DNA from: VXYL01 sp963422285
Lineage (GTDB): Bacteria > Pseudomonadota > Gammaproteobacteria > Pseudomonadales > Azotimanducaceae
Assembly: GCA_963422285.2 (NCBI GenBank)
Contig: OY729419.2
Location: 310,001 to 374,000 of the forward strand
Direction of reading: 5' to 3'
DNA: 64,000 bases
Shown: piece after piece, positions 52,766 through 62,247 of the stretch
Layout: every line of letters begins with the position of its first letter
How positions within the stretch are numbered: the first letter of the stretch is position 1
The notes under the pieces: generated by a model
Database searches by the model: none
The model's input: the letters and a program-made list of their open reading frames with translations, nothing else
What the model was told of the DNA's origin: nothing
Made by a program: the position numbers and the translations under genes

Positions 52766-54072
52766 CGACGCGACGCGAATCCCTCGCCTACCTGGGCGCC
52801 GGCGCCTTCTCGGCGGCGGTGCCCGCGACCTGGAAAGCCGAAGCCGGGCCTGCTGCCGCGCCGCCATCCGAGCCGCGGCAAGGCGAAATCGGGAACGACC
52901 ATGCCATCGTGCGCACTCTGAACGGCTGGACGCTGCCGTTCGAGATGAAGGGCCGCGTCAAGGAGTTCCACTTGGTGGCGGAAGAGACGGAGCACGAGTT
53001 CGCTCCCGGCTGTCGCGCCAAGTGCTGGGGCTATAACGGCGGCACGCCGGGGCCGACCATCGAAGCGGTGGAGGGCGACCGGGTGCGCATCTTGGTCACC
53101 AACCGCCTGCCGGAGCACACCACCATCCACTGGCATGGCATCCTGCTGCCGAGCGGCATGGACGGCGTCGGCGGCCTCAGCCAGCCGCAGATCAAGCCCG
53201 GCGAAACTTTCGCTTACGAGTTCACTCTGCGCCAGCACGGCACCCACATGTACCATCCCCACGCCGACGAGATGACGCAGATGGCGCTGGGCATGATGGG
53301 CATGTTCGTCATCCACCCGGCGCATGGGGAGCCTGTGCCGGTGCAGCGCGACTACTGCCTGCTGCTGCACAACTGGGCGCTGCACCCGGGCACTTGGCGG
53401 CCGGATCCCGCCATTCTGCAAGATTTCGACTTGTGGACGTTCAACAGCAAGGTCTTTCCCGCCATCGATCCCATCGTCGCGCGCGCAGGCGAGCGGGTGC
53501 GGGTGCGCATCGGCAATCTCTCCATGTGGAACCATCCCATCCACCTGCACGGCGTCCAGTACGAGGTGACGGGCTCCGATGGCGGGCGCTGGCCGCAGGC
53601 GCTGTGGCGACCGGAAACCACGGCGGTCGTCGGCGTCGGCCAGACCCGGGACATCGAGTTCGTCGCGGTGCCGGGAGACTGGGCGTTGCACTGCCACATG
53701 TCCCACCACACCATGAACGCCATGGGCCACGATCTTCCCAATCCCATAGGCGTCGATCAGCGCGGCATCGACGCCGAGATTCGCAAGCTGCTGCCGGACT
53801 ACATGGCGATGGGCCGCCACGGCATGGCCGAGCATCAGCGCCATGCCGACATGGGCCATCGTTCCGGCCCCGCTAACACCCTGGCGATGATGGCCGGCAA
53901 AGGCCCCTACGGGAACATCGAGATGGGCGGCATGTTCACCGTGGCGAAGGTGCGCGACGACATCGAACCCGGCGACTATGGCGATCCCGGCTGGTACCAC
54001 CCGCCGCCGGGAACGGTGGCCCGGCGCATCAGCGGCGATCCCGGCTTCGGCCGGCCGGCGCGGAGGACGTGA
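52762..54072 (+). CDS. Tat-exported multicopper oxidase
   Basis: Multicopper oxidases couple oxidation of a substrate (Cu(I), Fe(II), Mn(II) or phenols) to reduction of O2 to water. The 436-residue product starts with a twin-arginine signal (TTRRESLAYLG). All four copper-ligand motifs are present: HWHG (123-126), HMYHPHAD (162-169), HPIHLHG (258-264) and HCHMSHHTMNAM (310-321), the last with Cys311, His316 and Met321 for type 1 copper. The C-terminus is His/Met-rich (about 348-385), as in copper-tolerance oxidases. The GTG at 52762 overlaps the upstream stop and has GGAGG six bases before it. Cu(I) oxidation in the periplasm is the likely role. Confidence 0.9.
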   Translation: MTTRRESLAYLGAGAFSAAVPATWKAEAGPAAAPPSEPRQGEIGNDHAIVRTLNGWTLPFEMKGRVKEFHLVAEETEHEFAPGCRAKCWGYNGGTPGPTIEAVEGDRVRILVTNRLPEHTTIHWHGILLPSGMDGVGGLSQPQIKPGETFAYEFTLRQHGTHMYHPHADEMTQMALGMMGMFVIHPAHGEPVPVQRDYCLLLHNWALHPGTWRPDPAILQDFDLWTFNSKVFPAIDPIVARAGERVRVRIGNLSMWNHPIHLHGVQYEVTGSDGGRWPQALWRPETTAVVGVGQTRDIEFVAVPGDWALHCHMSHHTMNAMGHDLPNPIGVDQRGIDAEIRKLLPDYMAMGRHGMAEHQRHADMGHRSGPANTLAMMAGKGPYGNIEMGGMFTVAKVRDDIEPGDYGDPGWYHPPPGTVARRISGDPGFGRPARRT

Positions 54073-54079
54073 AAAACGC

Positions 54080-54832
54080 ATGGGCCGAGACGTCCGACAG
54101 GCGGCACTCGCGGATCGCCTGCGCGATCAGTGGATGGAGTCCGCCGCCGACTGGATTCGGCAGGATCAATCGGTGCGCACCGGCATGCTGGATGCCTGGG
54201 TGCTGGCCGCGCTGGGCGAGGTCGATGGCCGTCGGGTGCTGGACATCGGCTGCGGCGAGGGCCGCTTCTGCCGTCTGCTGGCGGGGCTGGGCGCGGAGGT
54301 CGTCGGCGTCGATCTCACGGCACCGCTGATTCATCGGGCGCAGGAACTCGGCACGGGCGGCGAGACCTACCTCGTGGGCAATGCCGAGAACATCAAGGGG
54401 ATCGAGGGCGAAAGTTTCGACCTTGCGGTATCGTATATCGTGCTGGTCGATGTATTCGACTTTTCGTCCTCTATCAAGGAGGCGTGGCGGGCGCTGCGTC
54501 CAGGCGGACGCTTCGTGGTCTGCAACATCCATCCGATGCGAAGTTCGCAGCCGGGCGGCTGGATCAAGCAAGGAGAACGCAAGCTGTTCTACCCGCTCGA
54601 CAACTACATGGACGAAGGCCCTCGCCAGTGGAACTGGTGGGGCCGGCCGTTCATCAACATGCATCGCACATTGTCCAGCCACATCGCCGCCTTCCTCGAC
54701 GCCGGCTTCGTGCTGGAAGGACTGCGCGAACCGACTCCGTCGCCGGCGCAGCTGGCAGAGAATCCCGCCTTTGACGACGAGTTTCGGGCTCCGAACTTCA
54801 TCCTCTATCTGCTGCGCAAGCCGACGCGCTAG
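54080..54832 (+). CDS. Class I SAM-dependent methyltransferase
   Basis: The 250-residue product has the Rossmann methyltransferase motifs: VLDIGCGEGRFCRLLAGLG (motif I) near residue 53, VVGVDLTAPLI (acidic loop) near 75, VGNAENIKGIEGESFDLAV near 100, and LRPGGRFVVCNIHPM near 150. The later part, with NWWGRPFINMHRTL and LEGLREPTPSPAQLA, resembles small-molecule methyltransferases of the UbiE/BioC kind, but the substrate cannot be read from it. It starts eight bases after the oxidase gene and may be cotranscribed. GGAGG lies 13 bases before the ATG, somewhat far. The frame is open further upstream into the oxidase gene. Confidence 0.83.
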   Translation: MGRDVRQAALADRLRDQWMESAADWIRQDQSVRTGMLDAWVLAALGEVDGRRVLDIGCGEGRFCRLLAGLGAEVVGVDLTAPLIHRAQELGTGGETYLVGNAENIKGIEGESFDLAVSYIVLVDVFDFSSSIKEAWRALRPGGRFVVCNIHPMRSSQPGGWIKQGERKLFYPLDNYMDEGPRQWNWWGRPFINMHRTLSSHIAAFLDAGFVLEGLREPTPSPAQLAENPAFDDEFRAPNFILYLLRKPTR

Positions 54833-54917
54833 CGGCGCATTGCCTGCCGAACTTTCCAACTTGGCACCGTTCGATCTCGTCCCTGGATGTCGGGCCTTCG
54901 CCGACGCTCGCCAGCGT

Positions 54918-55409
54918 CTAGCCCAAGTTGCCGCCAGCCAGCATGGCGCGAAACGCCGCCGGAGCTTGGTCGAGACCTCCCGGACGTTCTCCCGATACTT
55001 GGACCCGGCCATCCTGGATCCAGCCTGTCGTCTCGACCAGGAAGGATTCCTGGCAATGGCCGACGAAGTCTGGCGCGAACAGCCGCCGCGCGGCCTCCTG
55101 CCGACATTCGAAAAACCTTTTTCCGGTCTCCGCCCAGACTTCGCCAACATGGCGGAACGCGCTGTCGGCGCGTTCCGCGCCGTTGCCGTACTGCGAGATC
55201 ATGCCGCACAGGGCGCTGCCGGCGTAGGCGGCCAGACCCGGCGTGCCGAGGATTCCCGCCGCTGCGGCATCCAGCTTGCGCCGGAGCAGGCAGCCGAAGA
55301 CGTCCATGCCGGCACCGACCAGACCAAAAGCCTGCCAGCCGTCGGTGTTGAACGGACAGACGCTGGATCGGCAGCCATCCAGGGTTTCGCCACTTGCGAC
55401 ACCGTGCAT
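54918..55409 (-). CDS. Uncharacterised protein
   Basis: I do not recognise this family. The 163-residue version starting at the ATG at 55409 opens with VASGETLDGCRSSVCPFN and is otherwise of mixed helical character (GLVGAGMDVFGCLLRRKLDA, FVGHCQESFLVETTGW). Amino-acid use looks like that of a real protein and unlike the overlapping frames, which are Arg/Pro-rich. The frame is open to a GTG at 55535, but the added N-terminus looks non-coding. It converges with the methyltransferase gene. No signal peptide; the cysteines could be structural or metal-binding. Confidence 0.45.
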   Translation of the reverse strand: MHGVASGETLDGCRSSVCPFNTDGWQAFGLVGAGMDVFGCLLRRKLDAAAAGILGTPGLAAYAGSALCGMISQYGNGAERADSAFRHVGEVWAETGKRFFECRQEAARRLFAPDFVGHCQESFLVETTGWIQDGRVQVSGERPGGLDQAPAAFRAMLAGGNLG

Positions 55410-55589
55410 CCGGGGCGGATGCCGCCTGCCGCACCGCTGCGGCGGCGGGGCCACGGATGCGAATCCAAAGACAGGTGGATGACGCGTGTCAGCGCCTAGC
55501 CCTAGACCGGCGACGGCTCGGCTTCTTCCGGCCACATGAAGTCGCCGCTGCCGGGCCGGCCTGCCGGCGTCCTAGGTGCCAGACTTGAT

Positions 55590-55964
55590 TCAAGGCCTAG
55601 GCGCCGGCGGGCGCGCATACTCGTCGGCATCGCCAAGCTGGAAGCGCACTTCGCTGACGCGGCTCGGCGCGGCCACCAGTACGCCGTCTTCCACGGGTGC
55701 TTTGAAGCGCCAGGAGCGCACGGCAGCCAGGGCCGCGGCCTCGAACACGCCAGCAGGCTCGGCTGCTTCGACCACAGCGTTGACCACCGTTCCCGCCACG
55801 GTCACGTCGTAGCGCACCACCACCTGGCCCTCGATGCCGGCGGCCTTGGCCTGCGGCGGGTAGACGAGGTCGGCGCCACCGACGAATTGCAGCGGCCGGG
55901 CGGCCGACGCGCAGCCGCCTGCAAACGCCAGCAGCGCCAAGATGGAAAGGACGATTCGAAACAT
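55590..55964 (-). CDS. TonB C-terminal-domain lipoprotein
   Basis: Small exported protein with a TonB-type C-terminal domain, the part that in energy-transducing TonB touches outer-membrane receptors. The 124-residue product has a lipoprotein signal ending in FAGGCASA, then VYPPQAKAAGIEGQVVVRYDV (the conserved YP..A...G..G.V...), VVEAAEPAGVFEAAALAAV and RSWRFKAPVEDGV (the W.F.P block). Without the membrane-spanning TonB N-terminus it is a stand-alone form whose role is unclear; such proteins may act in the cell envelope. The ATG at 55964 is supported by the signal peptide; the frame is open to 56123. Confidence 0.75.
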   Translation of the reverse strand: MFRIVLSILALLAFAGGCASAARPLQFVGGADLVYPPQAKAAGIEGQVVVRYDVTVAGTVVNAVVEAAEPAGVFEAAALAAVRSWRFKAPVEDGVLVAAPSRVSEVRFQLGDADEYARPPAPRP

Positions 55965-56663
55965 GTCGGCAACGATACCCGATTGCGAGCGCCGGAGATG
56001 GCGGCTGGCCGCCATTCTCGCCGACATCGACGAGCAGTTCCTCGCCGAAGCCGGGCGTTCCCGTACCTTGGGAGGCGAGCGCCGGCGGCGCAGCGCAACC
56101 GTGCCCGGACGCGGCTGCCGCATTCCCGGTCTGCCCGCCTGGATGGCGCGACGCTCGGCCGGCGGGAACGCCCGTCTTAGGCGCGGGGCGGCCTCGGAGA
56201 GTCCGGCGGGGCCGGGAATGCTGGTTCGAGCATGACGCCGGGGGCTGGAATACGCAACTGCATCCGTTTCCGACGCTTGCTGCTCGACGATGCGTTCGAC
56301 GCCGGCTGGTAGGCAGCGTGCGTCGAGAACGGGCCGCCTGAACGATTGGCGAGCTGCGCTTCCAGCCGTTTTGCCGTCCTACTTCCACAGCCCGTCCACA
56401 CCCTGTCCAAGAGCGAAGGTCGCTAGGCCAAGCGGCATCTCGGTTTGAAATTCAGATGGATCGCGCCCTTAGCGCTGCGGCGCCGCCACCACATGCGGTG
56501 GTTGCGAGCTTCTCAAACGTCTACATCTTGCCGTTCGATGGTCCAGGGCGGCAATGCAGATTCAAACTTTAGCCACCACCCTAGGCCACAAGCGCTTGCA
56601 TTCCATGCCATTCCATGCTATTAGGCGGGTTTTCCCTTCTCAACCTGTCTCAAGGAGGCGAGG
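55965..56663. other. Long intergenic region before the protease gene
   Basis: About 700 bases without a clear gene. A plus-strand frame from 55966 (starting MSATIPDCERRRWRLAA, open to 56235) is divergent to the TonB-like gene and could be a small gene, but I do not recognise it. Near 56600 the sequence ATTCCATGC is repeated in tandem. AAGGAGG at 56653-56659 is the ribosome site of the protease gene. Confidence 0.4.
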
Positions 56664-59600
56664 ATGCCTAGCAGTACCAAGGCATATCTGTATCTGTCGT
56701 TGTCAACCGTTGCCGTCCTGGCGGCCGCTGTCGCTTGGTGGTTGATTTCGGAATCGAATGATGTGCCGGCGACGCCGGCGCTGGCACAGGCCGGGGCACC
56801 GGCAATCACCGAGGACGAAGCGGATGCTGCTGTGATGGCGGCGGCGCTGGCGCAGATCGACGCCGAGAGCGCGGGAAGGGACCCGACGCCGCGCATCGAA
56901 GCGCCGCCCAATCTCGACCTGTCCGCCTTCGGGCAGCCGTCCGCCGCACCGGCGCTCGCGCTGCCCGAAGGCTATTCGTTCACCGTGTTCGAAGGCGAGA
57001 TGGCCAAGGGTCGCATGACGGAACTGGATGTCGAAGAGGCTGCGGATCCCGCCGCGGAGCACACTTGGCTGCTGGCCGGCGACGGGATCGACACCCTGGT
57101 GGAACAGGCCGCTGCCACCGACCGGGACTGGACCTTCGGCTGGGTGGGCGTCGCCCCGGGCGCGGATCCGGACGCGCTCGCCGAGCGCCTTGGGGCCTTG
57201 GGTGCGGCGGTGCTCGACCGTTCCGGCAACCTGCTGCGGGCGCGGCTGCCGGGGGACGCGTCCCGCCTCGAGGCCATCGCCCGGCTGGACGAAGTGGCCG
57301 GCATCGCCCCGACGCCGGCGGAACGCAAGCTGCCGAAGTCGCTGGTCGATGCGGCCCAGGCGCAGCCGCCGCACGAACGGACGCCGGCCTTCGTCACGCT
57401 GATGACGGACGATCCGGACGGCCGCTGGCGGCAGGCGCTGACGAAACTCGGTGCCGTGGTGGGGCACTTCGATCCAGCCGTCCGCGTCTATACCGCCAAC
57501 GTTCCCTTTGCCGCCCTGGACGCCATCGTCGCGGCGGACTTCGTGCTCGCCGTGGAACCTGTCGGGCGCGTCCGCGCCGCCCACGACACCGCGGTGCCAG
57601 CCATGGGCGCAGACGCCCTGCGGCTCTACGACGACGCCACGGGCCTGTTCTCCGGCACCGGCGGCGCCTCCGTGCCCATTGGCGTCATGGACTCGGGGCT
57701 GAACATCAACCACCCGGACATCTCGTCCAATCGGCGCAGCATCTGCGGCGGCAATTTCTCGTACTCGCTGGTTAGCGATTCCCGCGAGGAAGACCACGAC
57801 CTATGGATCGATGCCGGCGACCATGGTACCCACGTCACCGGCACCATCGTCGGCAACGGCAGCATGGTTCCCCGCTTTGCCGGCATGGCACCCTTGGTGC
57901 AAGACATCCGCTTCGCGAAGGTGCTGAGTTTGTTCGGCGGCGGTTCTGCGGCCGCCGTCTGGCGGGGCATGGACTTCCTCTCCCGGGCGACCGCCTGCGG
58001 CCCCGGCGCACCGGTCAAGCCGCTGCTGGTGAACGCGAGCTTCGGAGTGGACTCTAGCCCGGACGGGTGGGAAGGCCGGAGTGCCGACGAGCGCAAGCTC
58101 GATGCCGTGGTCTGGAGCCATCGGCAGCTTTACGTCGTGGCGCAGGCGAACAAAGGCTTCTCGGCCTACGGGAACCTCGCCAGCGCCAAGAACTCGCTGG
58201 CCGTGGGCGCTGCCCAGGATGGCGGCGACATCGTCGGTTTCAGCAGCCACGGGCCCACGGCAGATGGCCGCCTCGCGCCGCAGGTGGTGGGCACCGGCGT
58301 GTCCGTGGTCTCCGCCATGGGCAGCGGCAGGCATTCGGGCTACTGGTCTGCTAGCGGCACGAGCATGGCCTCTCCCGCCGTGGCCGGCGTCGCCGCGCTC
58401 TTGATGGACGCGGTGCCGGAGCTCCGGGAACAACCGGCCGCGGTGCGCGCCCGGCTGATGGCGAGCGCTATCCGCCCCGACGCCTTCCTTGAAGATAGCC
58501 GCTTGTTCCCGCTGCACAACGGCGATGGTCCCGGCGAGTTGCAGCACCGCTACGGCCTCGGCAAGGTCTCGGCCCGCACCAGCGTACTGAGCCGGGACGC
58601 GGAGGACGGCTGGGTGAGCGGCAGCGTCATCGTGGAAGTGGGCGACGGCGAGTACGGCTACCACGACATCGAGGTGCCGGAAGGTGCCAGCCGCCTGGAT
58701 CTTGTGATGACCTGGGATGAGCGGTCTTCGGACACCTTGGCGCAGCCCTTGCTGAACAATCTGGATCTGTGGGTGGATCGGGACGCCGACTGCGGAGCAT
58801 CCCAGCCGGCGGCCTGCGGCAACGCCGCGTCGCGCTCCACCAAGGACAACGTCGAGTGGCTGATCCTGCGCAACCCGCCGGCCGGCCTCTACCGCCTGAA
58901 AGTGGTGCCCAAGTATGCCCGCGTCGAAACGCCTCGGGCGGCGCTGGCCTGGACCGTCATTCGCGGTCCGTCGACGCCGCAATTGGCCCTCAACGTGGAC
59001 AACACGGCCGTCGGCACCGAGCCGGGCAGCCCATTCGAGGTCAATGCCACGCTCGCCGTCGATGGCTATGTGGCCGCCGGCACCAAGCTGCGTATCGACT
59101 GCCGGACCGAGGGGAGCTCCGCCGCCTGCTTGCGCGTGGACATGATCGCGCCCAGGGCGAGCGACGCCTCCCGCGAAGACGGCATCTCCCGTCCGCTGGC
59201 GAGCGGGACCGGCGAAGCCATCGCCTTGGGCGAGGTGGCGGTCGGCGAGGAGCAGAAGGTCAAGCTCGTCTTCAAGAGCCACCAGGCAGCGGATCGGTTC
59301 CGCCTGTACCTTACCGCCACCGCCTGGAATGCGGCGAGCGCCTCGACATCCGTGGATGTCAGCGTCGGCGAATCCGATGTGGCGTCCTCGCCGGCGGCCG
59401 CCCGGCCGGCGAACGACGACGTCGCCAATGCCGAGCCGCTGGTTGGCGATGCCGGCAGCCGCGAGTTCGACCTGCTGCTGGCCACGCCGGACCCCGGCGA
59501 GCCGCCTTTCGAGCGCCGCAAGCTCGACACGCGAGGTGGGTACCAGCAAGACGTGAGGCCGAGATCCCTCTGGTACACGTGGACGGCGCCAGCAACGGAT

Positions 59601-62231
59601 ACGTATCGTTTCAGCATCGCCGGTACGGTCCCTGACGATCTTGCGGACCCGATAGATGGTCAGGACGGAGGGGAGGGCCTTGACGATGATCTTACGGATG
59701 ATGTGCAGTTAGACCTGTTCGAGGCGAGAGAGGATGCCCCGCTCGTATCCCTGGTAAGCCATTTCGCGAGGGCCGGTGGCATGGTATTTAGTGCCTCTCG
59801 TGGGGACGCCTTCCGCATCCGTCTGGGCATGGCGCACCATGGCATGTTCCAGTACCCCCCCTACGAGTATCCTCTCGGCTACTTGCGGGATGTCCCGGAG
59901 CATATTCTGAGAGAGAGAGTCACTCCATTAGCCCGTCGCGGGCTAGTTCCCCTCTCTCTGCACTGGCGCCGGGCAGCGCTTCCCGCCAACGACGACTTCG
60001 AGCTGGCCACCGTGCTGGAAGGCGAGAGTGGCACTGCTTCGGGCAGCAATATGGGCGCGACCCTGCAAGCTGGAGAGTTCATCATGCCTCTGGCGGCGAC
60101 CACTTGGCACCGCTGGACCGCACCGGCCAGCGGCGACTGGCGCTTCGAGGTGGATCCCATCCGCCTGAAAGTGGCTGTCTTCACGGGCAGCGATGTGGCC
60201 GATCTGCGCCTCGTTTCCGGCCTGCCGGACGGCAGCGTGACATTGCCCGTTCGGGAAGGCGACGACTATTTCATTATCGTGGCCGCGGAGGATGCATTCG
60301 TTTCCGGCAGCGACTACACCTTGCACTGGGGGCCTGTAGAGCGGTATGCTAGCAAAGACGACATCGCCAACGCTGAGGAGATTCCCGGCGACGGGTTGTT
60401 TGAATATAGCAGCTTTATATCATCCGACCAAGCCACCGTGGAGCCTGGCGAGCCTGCCGAAACCGGCAGCCGCACCCTATGGTGGAGCTGGATCGCTCCC
60501 TCGGACGGCACCTACACTTGGCGCGTCGGACAGTATTGGCGCTCGGAGCGGGTGGTGCAGATGGCGGTCTTCGCCGGTAGCGACGCTGAGGACTTGACGC
60601 TGGCAGCGATGAGCAGGAATGAAGACAAGACGAATATCGAATTCTCCTTTGTCGCCGTCGCCAGCGAACGCTATTGGATCGCCGCTGGGCTGCCGACCGG
60701 TGCCGCCTTGATCCCGATTCCCTCGGGGATCTTATCTTTCCGGTGGGGGCTGGCGCCGTCGAACGATGCGTTCGCCGCCGCCGAGGTCCTCGCCGGAGCA
60801 AGAGGCGTCGTATCCGGCACCAACGCCTTCGCCACCGTTGAGGCGGACGAGCCCGTCGGTACGCACGACGATTCCTCCCTCTGGTACACGTGGGAAGCGC
60901 CCGCCGTGGCTTGGTACCGCTTCTCGCTGAGCAGCGACAGACACGGTACTCTCGCCGTGTACAAGATGCACGGCGACGGCATCCGTCAGTTGGAACTGGT
61001 GGCGGACGGCCGGCGCTGGGCGCACGGCGGGCGCGTGATGGGTGCTGCCGATGCGATCTTCCGAGCCGAGGCCGACGTTCGCTATGTCATTCGTGTGGGC
61101 CGCCGCACCGGCTTCGGGTCGCGCGACGACGAAGACTTCACCCTGGCCTGGAACGAAAACGGCCCGCCGGCGTGGCTGCGGTACGCGGGTTCCATCGTGG
61201 ACCACGACTTCGACGCCGGCGGCAAGCTGCTGCAAATTGCCGAGCCGAACAGTCTGGCATTCAATGCGGACGGCAGCGAACTCTACGCCGCTTCCAGGCT
61301 CGGACTGCAAGTGTACGCGCGCGACGCCGAATCGGGTGCCTTGGGATTCGTTCAATCGCTGCCCGACGTGGACCCCGCCACCCTGCTGCTGTGGGATTCG
61401 CAAACCTCCACGCTCATCGCCGGTTCCTGCGCAGGATGGCGGAAGTTCGCGCCGGCGGATGCGGGTTCTGGACTCGAAGACGCGGGGCCAATCGCAGGAG
61501 AGGCACCCTGCCCTGGCAATTCCGTGTTCCTGGATTCCACCGGATCGTCTGTGAACATCGTTAACGACGCCGGGGTCAGAACATACCTTCTCGACAAAGC
61601 CCGGCAGTCCATCGCGCATGTCCACTCCACCTGGGTACCCGGGATAATGACGGCGGCCATTGGCGGCAACGACGACTTCGTGTACACTGGGAAGTTCGAT
61701 TCGCTGGGCATCTTTAGGCGACTCGATACAGGTGCGCTTGAGCATCTCCAGACCTTGAGAAATGGCGATGGTGTCCAGTCGGAAATCAGAGGCATTGAAA
61801 ATGTGCGACTCCTGGAAGTCGACGCAAGCGGTCGGTATCTGCTCGTGTTCGGTGACGGCGGTAGGGGAACCGCTGCTTTCGACCTGAAGGACCCCGCGCA
61901 GCCACGATTCCTTACTTGGTTGCCTGAAGGCTCCGGCCCCGAGTCCTCAATCAAGTGTCGGTTGGCGGGTATGCGTACGCATACCCTGTCCGCGGATGTG
62001 TTCTGTCCGCTCGAGGTGTTCAGCATACGTCTGCTACCGGAAGCTCCAGTGCTCCGGGTGGAGACCCGCTACACCACTGCCGGTTTCGACGATTACATGG
62101 CGGACATCTTCGGCAACCAACTGCCGAAACTGCCGTCGTATGGAAGCGTGGCTGCCAGTCCGGACGGCAAGCACATCTACGCGGCCGATAACGATCGCAT
62201 CCTGATCTTCGAGCGCGTCGGCAGCCTGTAG
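56664..62231 (+). CDS. Very large membrane-anchored subtilisin-like serine protease
   Basis: S8 family protease with 1855 residues. Parts in order: an N-terminal membrane anchor or uncleaved signal (about 8-28); a long pro-region; the catalytic domain with GVMDSGLN (D343), GDHGTHVTG (H387) and SGTSMASPAVAG (S567); a jelly-roll-like domain (about 640-770); four copies of a 120-180-residue domain, each starting NDD/NDA-type (about 914, 1108, 1230, 1366) and holding a W-W/T-W-x-AP core (WYTWTAPATDTYRF, WHRWTAPASGDWRF, WWSWIAPSDGTYTW, WYTWEAPAVAWYRF); and a C-terminal beta-propeller-like part (from about 1510: PNSLAFNADGSELYAAS). The repeats resemble prepeptidase C-terminal-type binding domains. 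It probably acts outside the cytoplasm. AAGGAGG stands five bases before the ATG. No secretion genes adjoin it. Confidence 0.88.
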   Translation: MPSSTKAYLYLSLSTVAVLAAAVAWWLISESNDVPATPALAQAGAPAITEDEADAAVMAAALAQIDAESAGRDPTPRIEAPPNLDLSAFGQPSAAPALALPEGYSFTVFEGEMAKGRMTELDVEEAADPAAEHTWLLAGDGIDTLVEQAAATDRDWTFGWVGVAPGADPDALAERLGALGAAVLDRSGNLLRARLPGDASRLEAIARLDEVAGIAPTPAERKLPKSLVDAAQAQPPHERTPAFVTLMTDDPDGRWRQALTKLGAVVGHFDPAVRVYTANVPFAALDAIVAADFVLAVEPVGRVRAAHDTAVPAMGADALRLYDDATGLFSGTGGASVPIGVMDSGLNINHPDISSNRRSICGGNFSYSLVSDSREEDHDLWIDAGDHGTHVTGTIVGNGSMVPRFAGMAPLVQDIRFAKVLSLFGGGSAAAVWRGMDFLSRATACGPGAPVKPLLVNASFGVDSSPDGWEGRSADERKLDAVVWSHRQLYVVAQANKGFSAYGNLASAKNSLAVGAAQDGGDIVGFSSHGPTADGRLAPQVVGTGVSVVSAMGSGRHSGYWSASGTSMASPAVAGVAALLMDAVPELREQPAAVRARLMASAIRPDAFLEDSRLFPLHNGDGPGELQHRYGLGKVSARTSVLSRDAEDGWVSGSVIVEVGDGEYGYHDIEVPEGASRLDLVMTWDERSSDTLAQPLLNNLDLWVDRDADCGASQPAACGNAASRSTKDNVEWLILRNPPAGLYRLKVVPKYARVETPRAALAWTVIRGPSTPQLALNVDNTAVGTEPGSPFEVNATLAVDGYVAAGTKLRIDCRTEGSSAACLRVDMIAPRASDASREDGISRPLASGTGEAIALGEVAVGEEQKVKLVFKSHQAADRFRLYLTATAWNAASASTSVDVSVGESDVASSPAAARPANDDVANAEPLVGDAGSREFDLLLATPDPGEPPFERRKLDTRGGYQQDVRPRSLWYTWTAPATDTYRFSIAGTVPDDLADPIDGQDGGEGLDDDLTDDVQLDLFEAREDAPLVSLVSHFARAGGMVFSASRGDAFRIRLGMAHHGMFQYPPYEYPLGYLRDVPEHILRERVTPLARRGLVPLSLHWRRAALPANDDFELATVLEGESGTASGSNMGATLQAGEFIMPLAATTWHRWTAPASGDWRFEVDPIRLKVAVFTGSDVADLRLVSGLPDGSVTLPVREGDDYFIIVAAEDAFVSGSDYTLHWGPVERYASKDDIANAEEIPGDGLFEYSSFISSDQATVEPGEPAETGSRTLWWSWIAPSDGTYTWRVGQYWRSERVVQMAVFAGSDAEDLTLAAMSRNEDKTNIEFSFVAVASERYWIAAGLPTGAALIPIPSGILSFRWGLAPSNDAFAAAEVLAGARGVVSGTNAFATVEADEPVGTHDDSSLWYTWEAPAVAWYRFSLSSDRHGTLAVYKMHGDGIRQLELVADGRRWAHGGRVMGAADAIFRAEADVRYVIRVGRRTGFGSRDDEDFTLAWNENGPPAWLRYAGSIVDHDFDAGGKLLQIAEPNSLAFNADGSELYAASRLGLQVYARDAESGALGFVQSLPDVDPATLLLWDSQTSTLIAGSCAGWRKFAPADAGSGLEDAGPIAGEAPCPGNSVFLDSTGSSVNIVNDAGVRTYLLDKARQSIAHVHSTWVPGIMTAAIGGNDDFVYTGKFDSLGIFRRLDTGALEHLQTLRNGDGVQSEIRGIENVRLLEVDASGRYLLVFGDGGRGTAAFDLKDPAQPRFLTWLPEGSGPESSIKCRLAGMRTHTLSADVFCPLEVFSIRLLPEAPVLRVETRYTTAGFDDYMADIFGNQLPKLPSYGSVAASPDGKHIYAADNDRILIFERVGSL

Positions 62232-62247
62232 TCGGTGCCGGTCGCCG

